From Deltaproteobacteria bacterium (lineage in GTDB: Bacteria; Desulfobacterota; Desulfobacteria; Desulfobacterales; C00003060), in the NCBI GenBank assembly GCA_019309245.1, contig JAFDGP010000032.1, positions 1-14,420 on the forward strand: DNA of 14,420 bases, read 5' to 3'. Numbering within the stretch: the stretch's first letter is position 1; each line of letters begins with the position of its first letter. Both the position numbers and the translations under genes were made by a program. Below, one piece after another: positions 7,178-13,978 of this stretch. The notes beneath the pieces are model-generated. The model was given only the letters and a program-made list of their open reading frames with translations. It did not search any database and was not told the origin of the DNA.

Positions 7178-7218
7178 GTGTCAAAATGTGATTCATCGAC
7201 GTGTCGATATATTGACAC
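7178..7218 (+). promoter_or_regulatory. Nested dyad, candidate enhancer-binding-protein site
   Basis: GTGTCAAAAT (7178-7187) and ATATTGACAC (7209-7218) are inverted copies matching at 9 of 10 positions. Between them lies a second dyad, ATCGAC-GT-GTCGAT (7195-7208). The TGTCA...TGACA form and the position about 100 bp upstream of the predicted sigma54 start site are what is expected of an NtrC-family activator site. No such activator gene is in the window. Confidence 0.45.
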
Positions 7219-7278
7219 TGCCGCCTACCCAAAAAGAGAAATGCACAAAATTACAGTTTGTTAGAGCTTTCATTCCGG

Positions 7279-7294
7279 CGGCATGGACCTTGCT
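7279..7294 (+). promoter_or_regulatory. Candidate sigma54 (-24/-12) promoter for the hydrogenase operon
   Basis: CGGCATGGACCTTGCT matches the sigma54 consensus TGGCACGRNNNTTGCW at all but two specified positions, with GG (7280-7281) and GC (7292-7293) at the required spacing. Transcription would start near 7305, leaving about 200 nt before the GTG at 7504. An 8-bp inverted repeat, CATGGACC (7282-7289) and GGTCCATG (7304-7311), overlaps the promoter and start region and could be an operator or an early RNA hairpin. Confidence 0.55.
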
Positions 7295-7332
7295 CATACC
7301 AACGGTCCATGATGATGCTAAAGGTTTTTTTC

Positions 7333-7392
7333 ATGTCGTCGATAACAAAAAGGAAGTCAAAATGCCCTGATCTTGAAAGATTTGGTCAATAG
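7333..7392 (+). CDS. Possible 19-aa leader peptide
   Basis: ATG at 7333 is preceded by AAAGG about 8 nt upstream and opens a 19-codon frame (M-S-S-I-T-K-R-K-S-K-C-P-D-L-E-R-F-G-Q) that stops at 7392, within the predicted hydrogenase leader. Nothing beyond a start, a weak ribosome binding site and its position supports it; it may be chance. Confidence 0.15.
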   Translation: MSSITKRKSKCPDLERFGQ

Positions 7393-7503
7393 CAAGCATC
7401 CCGAAAAAGACGGCCTTGGAAAGGTGGTGGTGCGAGGACAACGATTTCTTTGTAGAGGGTTGGTGACACGAGTGTGTAAACAGCAAATCAAGGAGGTTTT
7501 AAA

Positions 7504-8478
7504 GTGAACGAGCTACTGGGTGACATCTCACGCCGAGATTTCATGAAGTACTGTGCGGGGGCCGCAGCCGTGCTCGGGCTTTCGGAGCTGGAATTGTTCG
7601 AAAAGGTCTCTGAGGCCCTGGCGTCTTCGAGCACCAAGCCGCCCGTTGTCTGGCTTGAAGGTCAGGACTGCGCAGGGTGTACGGTTTCGCTGGCCGGGGC
7701 CCTGAATCCGCCGGCATCTGCATTGATTCTGGACAAATTGTCCATTCGCTATCATGAGACCATTATGGCCGCTTCAGGGTACGTGGCGGAGGCGGCGTAT
7801 GAGGAGACGGTAAGAGCGGGCGGTTATGTGTTATGTGTGGAAGGGTCTATCCCGATAGCAGACGATCGTTTTTGCATGATCGCCGGACGGCCCTTCAGGC
7901 GCACGGTCGAAGAGGCCGCGAAAAACGCGGCAGCCATTATCGCGGTTGGCGCGTGCGCGGCATACGGCGGCATTCCGGCTGCAGGTCCCACCGGGGCTGT
8001 GGGAGTCGGCAAGGTGGTCAAGAATAAGCCGATCATTCACTTGCCCACCTGTCCGGTCCACTGCGATCATCTGGTGGGGTCCATCCTGTATTTTCTGGCG
8101 ACAGGGACGGCCCCGCCCCTGGACAAAGTCGGGCGTCCAAAGATGTACTTCGGTGAAACGATCCATGACAACTGCCGGCGCCGGTCGTACTTCGACAATG
8201 AAATGTTCTTGACGGACTGGAATGACCCGGAACAGAAGAACTGGTGTCTCTACGAAAAAGGTTGCAAGGGCCCGGATACCTACGCGGACTGTGCGGTACG
8301 CCGATGGAACGACGGGCAGAATTATTGTGTCGACTGCGGTGCCGGGTGCATGGGTTGTGCGGAGCCGGAATTCTACAGCGGGATGTCCCCGCTGTACACC
8401 GCTGACAGCAAGCGTTCCCGCGATATTATGGCGCGGAAAAAAGCCGGCCTGATTCCCCCGTTGAAGGAAGAGGCCTAG
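7504..8478 (+). CDS. hysB: Periplasmic [NiFe] hydrogenase small subunit, Hys ([NiFeSe]-like) type
   Basis: 324 aa electron-transfer subunit carrying three Fe-S clusters from the active site to a periplasmic acceptor, probably a c-type cytochrome. A Tat signal, S-R-R-D-F-M-K (9-15), is followed by a hydrophobic stretch and a likely cleavage near A-L-A (38-40). Proximal cluster ligands: Cys56, 59, 151 and 183. Distal: His221, Cys224, 248 and 254. Medial: Cys263, 275, 282 and 285. Cys275 stands where standard [NiFe] enzymes have the Pro beside a [3Fe-4S] cluster, so the medial cluster should be [4Fe-4S], as in [NiFeSe] hydrogenases. The segment T-Y-A-D-C-A-x-R-R-W-N and S-P-L-Y also recall HysB. 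The GTG start was chosen because AAGGAGG lies 7 nt upstream and the next Met would remove the Tat motif. The large subunit gene follows after 17 bp. No cytochrome b membrane subunit is encoded nearby. Confidence 0.94.
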   Translation: MNELLGDISRRDFMKYCAGAAAVLGLSELELFEKVSEALASSSTKPPVVWLEGQDCAGCTVSLAGALNPPASALILDKLSIRYHETIMAASGYVAEAAYEETVRAGGYVLCVEGSIPIADDRFCMIAGRPFRRTVEEAAKNAAAIIAVGACAAYGGIPAAGPTGAVGVGKVVKNKPIIHLPTCPVHCDHLVGSILYFLATGTAPPLDKVGRPKMYFGETIHDNCRRRSYFDNEMFLTDWNDPEQKNWCLYEKGCKGPDTYADCAVRRWNDGQNYCVDCGAGCMGCAEPEFYSGMSPLYTADSKRSRDIMARKKAGLIPPLKEEA

Positions 8479-8495
8479 AAAGGAGGTGGTAAGAA

Positions 8496-10058
8496 ATGGC
8501 GAAAAGAATTACGGTTGATCCGATCACAAGAATTGAGGGCCACCTCGGCGTGACCGTTGAGGTCGAGAATGGCAAGGTCAAAGACGCCTGGAGCAGCGGC
8601 ACGATGGCCCGCGGGTTTGAGGCGTTGCTACAAGGCCGGGATCCCAGAGACGCGCCTTACGTGACCAGCCGGTTTTGTGGGGTGTGCTACAGTGTTCACC
8701 AGATGGCCAGTGTTCGGGCATTGGACGATGCCTTTGGGGCAAAGGTCCCCTGGGGGGGGACCCTGTTGAGGAACCTGGCCATGGGAGCGGAATTCATTTA
8801 CGATCATATCCTTCATTTCTACCATCTCACCGCGCTGGATTATTTGGATATTATGGCCGTGGCGGCATACAACGGTAAGGACAAGGGGCTCAATGCCGTC
8901 AAAGAGAAGGTGGTCGGCCTGGTGAAATCAAAAGACACCTTTCCGCTTACGCCGCGCTATGAGCCCGACGAATTTAGTGTCAGGGATCCAGACATGGTCA
9001 TCACTGCCGTCAAGCATTATATTGATGCCTTGGCCATGCAGGCAAAGGCCAGAAACATGGGCGCCATTTTTGGTGGAAGGCAGCCTCACTACCAGAGCCT
9101 TGTGGTTGGCGGGTGTACCCAATATCCTGATGTAAATATGGTGGCCAAGTTTCGGACTATGCTCGACGAGCAGGCCAAGTTCGTCAACGAGATCTACATT
9201 CCTGACGTGTTGGCCTTCGGTACCGGTCCTTTGTTTCCGCTGGCCAAGATGGGCCTGGGCGGTGGACACTACAATTACCTGTCCTACGGGGCCTTTGAAC
9301 TGGATAAAAACGGCAAGCAATGGGTGTTTCCGGCCGGGGTGATTACAGGTCTGAATCCCGGCAAGATCAAGGTCAAGTCATTTGATCCGGACAAGATCAC
9401 GGAATCAGTGAAGTACGGGTGGTACAAAGATGATAAACCCAGGCATCCCTACGAGGGCGAGCAAGTTTTTGACCTGGATAAAAAAGATGCCTATTCATTT
9501 GTGAAGGCGCCGCGTTACAAAGGGCGGCCCATGGAAGTGGGCCCGCTTGCGCGTATGCTGGTCGCCAAGAACCCGGATGTGCTGGGTCTGATCAAAAAGG
9601 GAGCAAAACCCGGTGTGGTTGCCCGCCATGCGGCCAGGGCGATTGAGACCAAGTTGCTCGTTGATGCCTGTTACAGATGGTGTGATGAGCTGCTTACAGA
9701 GATGACGAAGCCCGGCTTCAAGATCCATGACACGGCCCACTATGAACCACCGGAAAAGGGCGAGGGCGCGGGCTTTTATGAAGCCCCGCGGGGTGCCCTG
9801 GGACATTGGATTAAGATCAAGGACAAGAAGATCGCCAATTACCAGGCTGTCGTGCCCTCCACGTGGAATGCGTCTCCGAGATGCGAGAAAAAGTACAGGG
9901 GGCAATATGAGGAATCCCTGATCGGCGCGCCCGTCCCTGACGTGGACAACCCGATCAACGTGGTACGTATCATCCGGTCCTTTGATCCCTGCCTGGCTTG
10001 TGCGGTCCATTTGATTGATCCGCAATCCAATGAGATCAAACGGTTTGCTGTAGAATAA
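8496..10058 (+). CDS. hysA: [NiFe] hydrogenase large (catalytic) subunit, Cys form of the Hys type
   Basis: 520 aa subunit holding the Ni-Fe site that splits or forms H2. The N-terminal motif R-F-C-G-V-C-Y-S-V-H places ligands Cys61 and Cys64, with His68. The C-terminal motif D-P-C-L-A-C-A-V-H gives Cys499 and Cys502. The conserved Glu14 of T-R-I-E-G-H is present. Codon 499 (9990-9992) is TGC, so this enzyme uses Cys where [NiFeSe] relatives use a UGA-encoded selenocysteine. Fifteen residues follow His505 and should be removed by a maturation protease such as the one at 4109-4624. There is no signal peptide; export is expected by hitch-hiking on the Tat signal of the small subunit. AAAGGAGGTGG precedes the ATG, consistent with strong expression. 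No hyp maturation genes are in the window. Confidence 0.95.
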   Translation: MAKRITVDPITRIEGHLGVTVEVENGKVKDAWSSGTMARGFEALLQGRDPRDAPYVTSRFCGVCYSVHQMASVRALDDAFGAKVPWGGTLLRNLAMGAEFIYDHILHFYHLTALDYLDIMAVAAYNGKDKGLNAVKEKVVGLVKSKDTFPLTPRYEPDEFSVRDPDMVITAVKHYIDALAMQAKARNMGAIFGGRQPHYQSLVVGGCTQYPDVNMVAKFRTMLDEQAKFVNEIYIPDVLAFGTGPLFPLAKMGLGGGHYNYLSYGAFELDKNGKQWVFPAGVITGLNPGKIKVKSFDPDKITESVKYGWYKDDKPRHPYEGEQVFDLDKKDAYSFVKAPRYKGRPMEVGPLARMLVAKNPDVLGLIKKGAKPGVVARHAARAIETKLLVDACYRWCDELLTEMTKPGFKIHDTAHYEPPEKGEGAGFYEAPRGALGHWIKIKDKKIANYQAVVPSTWNASPRCEKKYRGQYEESLIGAPVPDVDNPINVVRIIRSFDPCLACAVHLIDPQSNEIKRFAVE

Positions 10059-10096
10059 TTCCGTCACGCTGCAGTGCTGCAGGACAGGGCTATCTA

Positions 10097-10124
10097 TTTG
10101 GGGGGCATGAACATGCCCCCCAAA
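10097..10124 (+). terminator. Hairpin terminator between convergent hysA and rluD
   Basis: TTTGGGGGGCAT (10097-10108) pairs perfectly with ATGCCCCCCAAA (10113-10124), a 12-bp GC-rich stem with a 4-nt loop. It is followed on the + strand by GTATTTTAT. It lies between the hysA stop (10058) and the rluD stop (10130-10132). The T-rich tail is on the + side, so it mainly serves the hydrogenase operon, but the stem may also stop rluD transcripts. Confidence 0.75.
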
Positions 10125-10129
10125 GTATT

Positions 10130-11143
10130 TTATGCCGGGGCAACATCCTTGGAGCCGATGGTGCGAAGACGGCTCAGGATCATTGCCATATCTCCGGGAA
10201 GAGGAGACACACACCGGACCGCACTGCCTGTTACCGGATGCGTGAAGGCGAGCCTGCAGGCATGCAGGAGTTGCCGGTTTGCTGTGCGAATCACACCCTG
10301 CACCGCTGTATCCCGGACTTGCTTCCATCTTTTTTTCCCGCCATAGACGACGTCACCCACCACAGGGTGGCCGATTGCAGCGCAGTGAACCCGGATCTGA
10401 TGGGTCCGGCCGGTCTGCAGGTCGATTTCCAAAAGGGTCACCCCGGCAAAACTTTCCTTGACCTTCCAGACGGTCCGTGTCGGACGCGCTCGACGGCTTC
10501 TGGTGGACATTTTTTTGCGATGTGTCGGGTGTCGGCCGATTGGAAGATCAATGGCCCCGGCCGCGGTTGACGGGTTGCCATAGACCAGCGCAATATACGA
10601 TTTTTCCACGCGACGGGCCTTGAACTGACGGCTGAGGGCCTCGTGGGCTGCACTGTTCTTGGCCACGACCAGACAGCCGGAGGTGTCTTTGTCCAGGCGG
10701 TGGACGATTCCGGGCCGCCGTTGGCCGCCGATTCCCTCCAGGTTGGGACATAGATGGAGCAGGGCATTGACCAGGGTACCGTCTTTGTGACCCGGCGCGG
10801 GATGAACCACCATGCCGGCCGGTTTGTCTACCACAAGCAGATGAGCATCTTCAAACAGGACCGTGACAGGAATCGGCTGCGGATGACAACGGGTGGGTTG
10901 AGGCGGGGGTATCTCGGCCCGAATGGCGTCGCCGTGCCTGGCAGGATAGCCGGCCTTTTTGACACGGCCGTTGACTGTGACACACCCTTGCCGGATCAAC
11001 CGAGCCGCGTGAGTTCGAGACAATGCCGAAATGCGGCCGGCGACGATGGTATCCAGTCGGCAGCCAGTTTCAAGGCTGGTTACTGTGAAGGCGATCACAC
11101 GCCACTGATGGGAGTGTGAGCGCCCCGCAAGGACCGGTGCCAA
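10130..11143 (-). CDS. rluD: RluA/RluD-family rRNA pseudouridine synthase
   Basis: 337 aa if started at the TTG at 11143. It converts uridines to pseudouridine in 23S rRNA. An S4 RNA-binding domain lies at about residues 28-90. The catalytic domain has the diagnostic G-I-V-H-R-L-D-K-D-T-S-G with catalytic Asp151, preceded by V-V-D-K-P-A-G-M-V-V-H-P (104-115) and followed by T-G-R-T-H-Q-I-R-V-H. The start is uncertain: the TTG is only 2 nt after the carD stop and has no clear ribosome binding site, while an in-frame GTG at 11098 would give 322 aa beginning just before the conserved region. Either way the gene is tightly linked to carD. The exact target uridines cannot be read from sequence, so RluD rather than another RluA-type specificity is a best guess. 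Confidence 0.88.
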   Translation of the reverse strand: MAPVLAGRSHSHQWRVIAFTVTSLETGCRLDTIVAGRISALSRTHAARLIRQGCVTVNGRVKKAGYPARHGDAIRAEIPPPQPTRCHPQPIPVTVLFEDAHLLVVDKPAGMVVHPAPGHKDGTLVNALLHLCPNLEGIGGQRRPGIVHRLDKDTSGCLVVAKNSAAHEALSRQFKARRVEKSYIALVYGNPSTAAGAIDLPIGRHPTHRKKMSTRSRRARPTRTVWKVKESFAGVTLLEIDLQTGRTHQIRVHCAAIGHPVVGDVVYGGKKRWKQVRDTAVQGVIRTANRQLLHACRLAFTHPVTGSAVRCVSPLPGDMAMILSRLRTIGSKDVAPA

Positions 11144-11145
11144 AC

Positions 11146-11634
11146 CTAATTGTCCAGATTAAAAATGTTGTTGATGTCGGTCATGATCGCCCCTTCATCC
11201 GTCTCCTTGGCGATAGACAACTCTTTAAGGAGCAGATTCTGGGCGGTATCCAACATTTTTCTTTCGCCGAACGACAGGTCCTTTTCCACCTTCAACAGGT
11301 ACAGATCGCGGAGGACCTCAGCCACTTCAAATACGGATCCGGTCTTAATTTTTTCCATGTATTCCCGGTACCGGCGGTTCCATGTCTGATTATCCGCGGG
11401 GATATCGCGTTTCTTCATGATTTCATAGACCTTTGGCACCTCGCCCTGGTCAATGATGTCCCGCAGGCCCACGGACTCCACATTGTCGACCGGAATCATG
11501 ATAATCATGTTGTTATCCAGGATCTTCATAATGTAAAAATCCTGTTTCTCTCCTGAAATCTCCCGCGTTTCTATCGCCTCTATTCTACCAACGCCATGAG
11601 CCGGATAGACTGCCAGATCTCCAATTTTAAACAT
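11146..11634 (-). CDS. carD: CarD/CdnL-family RNA polymerase-binding regulator
   Basis: 162 aa. The CarD/CdnL N-terminal RNA polymerase-interaction domain begins M-F-K-I-G-D-L-A-V-Y-P-A-H-G-V-G and is followed by an alpha-helical C-terminal half with W-N-R-R-Y-R-E-Y, as in CdnL proteins that stabilise open complexes at rRNA and other promoters. The frame is open further upstream to 11877, but the ATG at 11634 is preferred. It begins the conserved domain, has GGGAG a few nt upstream, and lies just below a good promoter; the upstream extension has low-complexity, Pro/Arg-rich composition. It is followed directly by rluD. Confidence 0.93.
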   Translation of the reverse strand: MFKIGDLAVYPAHGVGRIEAIETREISGEKQDFYIMKILDNNMIIMIPVDNVESVGLRDIIDQGEVPKVYEIMKKRDIPADNQTWNRRYREYMEKIKTGSVFEVAEVLRDLYLLKVEKDLSFGERKMLDTAQNLLLKELSIAKETDEGAIMTDINNIFNLDN

Positions 11635-11679
11635 AATTGTTACTCCCATCCTCTCTAAGCACAGAGAACACGCTGATTG

Positions 11680-11708
11680 TATATAGCACCTTCTTGCCTT
11701 GGAATCAA
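11680..11708 (-). promoter_or_regulatory. Candidate sigma70 promoter for carD-rluD
   Basis: On the minus strand TTGATT (11708-11703), a 17-nt spacer and TATATA (11685-11680) give a good -35/-10 pair, with the start expected about 40 nt upstream of the carD ATG. This supports the short carD start and separate transcription from hppA. Confidence 0.6.
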
Positions 11709-11862
11709 CCGAAAACCCCGGCAACCGGCCGGGAAGAGTCTTTGCATGTGCCGGGGCGGGATCTGCCGTGAGGTGCGATGGCGGCTTTGGGATGGGCGGA
11801 TTCGATAGGCCGGCTGGGGTGCGCACCGGAATGCCGTATTTTGGAAAAGGCCGATCAACATT

Positions 11863-11899
11863 AAAAAAAGGGATCAACGCAGCAAGGCGTTGATCCCTT
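11863..11899 (-). terminator. Intrinsic terminator of hppA
   Basis: AAGGGATCAACGC (11868-11880) and GCGTTGATCCCTT (11887-11899) form a perfect 13-bp stem with a 6-nt loop. Read on the minus strand, the stem ends in a run of seven T (11869-11863), 24 nt after the hppA stop. This is a textbook rho-independent terminator, closing the pth-hppA unit before the carD promoter. Confidence 0.92.
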
Positions 11900-11923
11900 G
11901 ATTTTTGTTTTCCCCGGTGGGGA

Positions 11924-13963
11924 CTAGATCAAGAACGGGACCATGAGCAGGGCCACCACATTTAGGATCTTGATCATCGGGTTGATGGCAGGGCCAGCGG
12001 TATCTTTGTATGGATCGCCTACCGTGTCACCCGTGACCGCGGCCTTGTGGGCATCGCTGCCCTTGCCGCCGAAGTGGCCGTCCTCGATGTATTTCTTGGC
12101 ATTATCCCACGCCGCACCGCCGGTCGTCATGGAAATCGCCACAAACAGCCCTGTAACGATACTTCCGATCAACAGAGCGCCCAAGGCCACCTTGCCCAGG
12201 AAAAACCCAACCACAATGGGAGCCACAACGGGTAGTAGCGCTGGAACGATCATTTCCTTAAGGGCATAGCGTGTCACGATATCCACGCAGGAAGCATAAT
12301 CCGGCTTGGCGGTGCCTTCCATGATTCCGGGGATTTCCCGGAATTGACGCCGAACTTCTTCCACTACCGTGGCCCCGGCCCGGCCGACGGCCATCATGGC
12401 GATAGAAGCAAACAGATAAGGCAACAGGCCTCCGAGGAATAGCCCCACGATGACGTAGACGTCACTGAGCCTGAACACCAGTTCCTGGGCGCCGGTACCG
12501 GCTGCATGGCTTGCTTCAGTCAGATCCTGAATATACGCCGCAAAAAGCACCAGTGCAGCCAGACCTGCAGAACCGATGGCATAGCCCTTGGTGACGGCTT
12601 TTGTGGTATTGCCGACGGCATCCAGGGGGTCTGTGACGGCTCGAACACTTTCGTCCATTTCCGCCATTTCCGCGATCCCGCCTGCATTGTCCGTAATCGG
12701 ACCGTAAGCGTCAATCGCAATGACCATACCGGTCATGGACAGCATGGACATGGCTGCCAGAGCGATCCCGAACATGCCCGCCAACAAATACGATGTCAGG
12801 ATTGCAGCACTGATAAGCAATACCGGGATGGCTGTGGCCTGCATGCTGACCGCCAGACCCGCAATGATATTGGTGGCATGGCCTGTGAGCGAGGCTTGAG
12901 CGATGCCTTTGACCGGTCCCCTGACTCCCGTGTAGTATTCGGTGACAATGACAATACCTACGGTCAAAACCAGGCCGATCAGGGTGGCCATGTAAAGGTT
13001 CATGATCGGAGCGCCGAGGCCTGCCATCATTTTCTGAGTCGCAAAGTAAAAGCCGATCGCTGCCAGGATAGCAGAACCGAACATGCCTTTATACAGGGCA
13101 CCCATGATATACTGGCTGGTACCGAGCCTTACAAAGAAGCTGGCCACGATGGATGCGAGAATGGAGATCGCACCAAGGACCAGTGGAAAGGTTACGGCAT
13201 TATGGTAGACCTCCGGCCCAACCTTGGACTCAGGGAAAATGAGGTGAGCCAGCAACATGGCTGCCACAGCCGTCACCGCGTAGGTCTCGAACAGGTCTGC
13301 CGCCATGCCCGCACAGTCGCCCACGTTGTCGCCCACGTTATCAGCAATTACCGCGGGATTCCTGGGATCGTCTTCGGGGATGCCTGCTTCCACCTTTCCG
13401 ACCAGGTCGGCGCCTACGTCAGCGCCCTTGGTAAAGATGCCTCCGCCGAGTCGGGCAAAGATCGAAATCAAGCTTCCACCGAAACCCAGGGCCACAAGCG
13501 CCCGGATATTGTGGGTCATGGTATAATAGCCGGCGACCGAGGTCAGGGCCAATCCCGCGACCATCATGCCGGTTACCGTACCGCCTTTAAAGGCCATGGA
13601 CAGCCCGGCGGCAAGCCCTTTTTTGGCGGCCTCCGCGGTGCGCACATTGGCCAGCACGGATACCCGCATGCCGACATAGCCGGCACAGTAAGAAGCAGTG
13701 GCGCCAATGATAAAGCCGATGGCGGTCTGCAGGCCGAGGGTGGCGCCGATGCCGACCACGATCACAGCGGCCGCAATGATGACGGTTTTCAACTGGCGGT
13801 TCAGATAGGCAATCGCGCCTTCTTTGATCGCGTTGGCGATCTGGTTCATCTTTTCATCCCCTGCCGGGGCGCTCTTGACGATACCGATCAAAAACAGGAC
13901 GTACACGACACCCACGATACCGACAAGCGTACTGTACAGCTCCCAGTTTACTACTCCAGTCAT
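11924..13963 (-). CDS. hppA: Membrane-bound H+-translocating pyrophosphatase, K+-independent type
   Basis: 679 aa integral membrane pump (about 16 helices) that couples hydrolysis of pyrophosphate to ion export, or makes pyrophosphate from the gradient. Substrate and Mg-binding motifs are intact: D-V-G-A-D-L-V-G-K (182-190), E-D-D-P-R-N-P (197-203), D-N-V-G-D-N-V-G-D (208-216), D-A-Y-G-P-I-T-D-N-A-G-G (418-429), and the C-terminal T-G-D-T-V-G-D-P-Y-K-D-T. The segment G-N-T-T-K-A-V-T-K-G (451-460) has Lys455 and Thr458, the signature of K+-independent H+ pumps; K+-dependent and Na+-pumping types have Ala at the Lys position. The start ATG is preceded by GGGAGGAG. It lies 15 bp after pth on the same strand and ends before a strong terminator. 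Confidence 0.96.
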   Translation of the reverse strand: MTGVVNWELYSTLVGIVGVVYVLFLIGIVKSAPAGDEKMNQIANAIKEGAIAYLNRQLKTVIIAAAVIVVGIGATLGLQTAIGFIIGATASYCAGYVGMRVSVLANVRTAEAAKKGLAAGLSMAFKGGTVTGMMVAGLALTSVAGYYTMTHNIRALVALGFGGSLISIFARLGGGIFTKGADVGADLVGKVEAGIPEDDPRNPAVIADNVGDNVGDCAGMAADLFETYAVTAVAAMLLAHLIFPESKVGPEVYHNAVTFPLVLGAISILASIVASFFVRLGTSQYIMGALYKGMFGSAILAAIGFYFATQKMMAGLGAPIMNLYMATLIGLVLTVGIVIVTEYYTGVRGPVKGIAQASLTGHATNIIAGLAVSMQATAIPVLLISAAILTSYLLAGMFGIALAAMSMLSMTGMVIAIDAYGPITDNAGGIAEMAEMDESVRAVTDPLDAVGNTTKAVTKGYAIGSAGLAALVLFAAYIQDLTEASHAAGTGAQELVFRLSDVYVIVGLFLGGLLPYLFASIAMMAVGRAGATVVEEVRRQFREIPGIMEGTAKPDYASCVDIVTRYALKEMIVPALLPVVAPIVVGFFLGKVALGALLIGSIVTGLFVAISMTTGGAAWDNAKKYIEDGHFGGKGSDAHKAAVTGDTVGDPYKDTAGPAINPMIKILNVVALLMVPFLI

Positions 13964-13978
13964 AGTCTCCTCCCAACA

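Larger units (their letters stand above)
6836..7503. other. 668-bp intergenic region upstream of the hydrogenase genes
   Basis: No convincing protein gene is seen here. The region contains a weak terminator-like repeat (6866-6926), a long imperfect hairpin (6987-7111) with a weaker outer extension, a nested dyad (7178-7218), a sigma54-type promoter (7279-7294) overlapped by an 8-bp inverted repeat, and a leader of about 200 nt with a possible 19-codon peptide (7333-7392). Short open frames here lack homology-like composition or proper starts. Confidence 0.7.

Noticed and set aside
7212..7217. TTGACA as a sigma70 -35 box upstream of the hydrogenase
   Set aside because: No acceptable -10 element at 16-18 nt spacing; the hexamer is better read as one arm of the dyad.
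6915..7232. A 105-codon minus-strand frame across the intergenic hairpin
   Set aside because: It simply reads through the inverted repeat and has no protein-like motif; the structure itself is the better explanation of this sequence.
7188..7370. A 60-codon plus-strand frame in the hydrogenase upstream region
   Set aside because: It spans the candidate enhancer site and promoter, has no ribosome binding site and no recognisable composition.
7395..7507. A short frame whose TGA overlaps the hydrogenase GTG start
   Set aside because: No ATG start and only weak GTG/TTG options; the overlap alone is not evidence of a coupled gene.
9990..9992. Possible selenocysteine (UGA) codon in the hydrogenase large subunit
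   Set aside because: The codon is TGC, so Cys; there is no in-frame TGA in the active-site motif.
9495..10328. A 277-codon open frame antisense to the hysA end
   Set aside because: Overlaps hysA, the hairpin terminator and the rluD end; no domain recognised.
11635..11877. N-terminal extension of carD to an ATG at 11877
   Set aside because: The extension is Pro/Arg-rich without similarity to CarD, runs through the carD promoter and into the hppA terminator; the ATG at 11634 has a ribosome binding site and starts the conserved domain.
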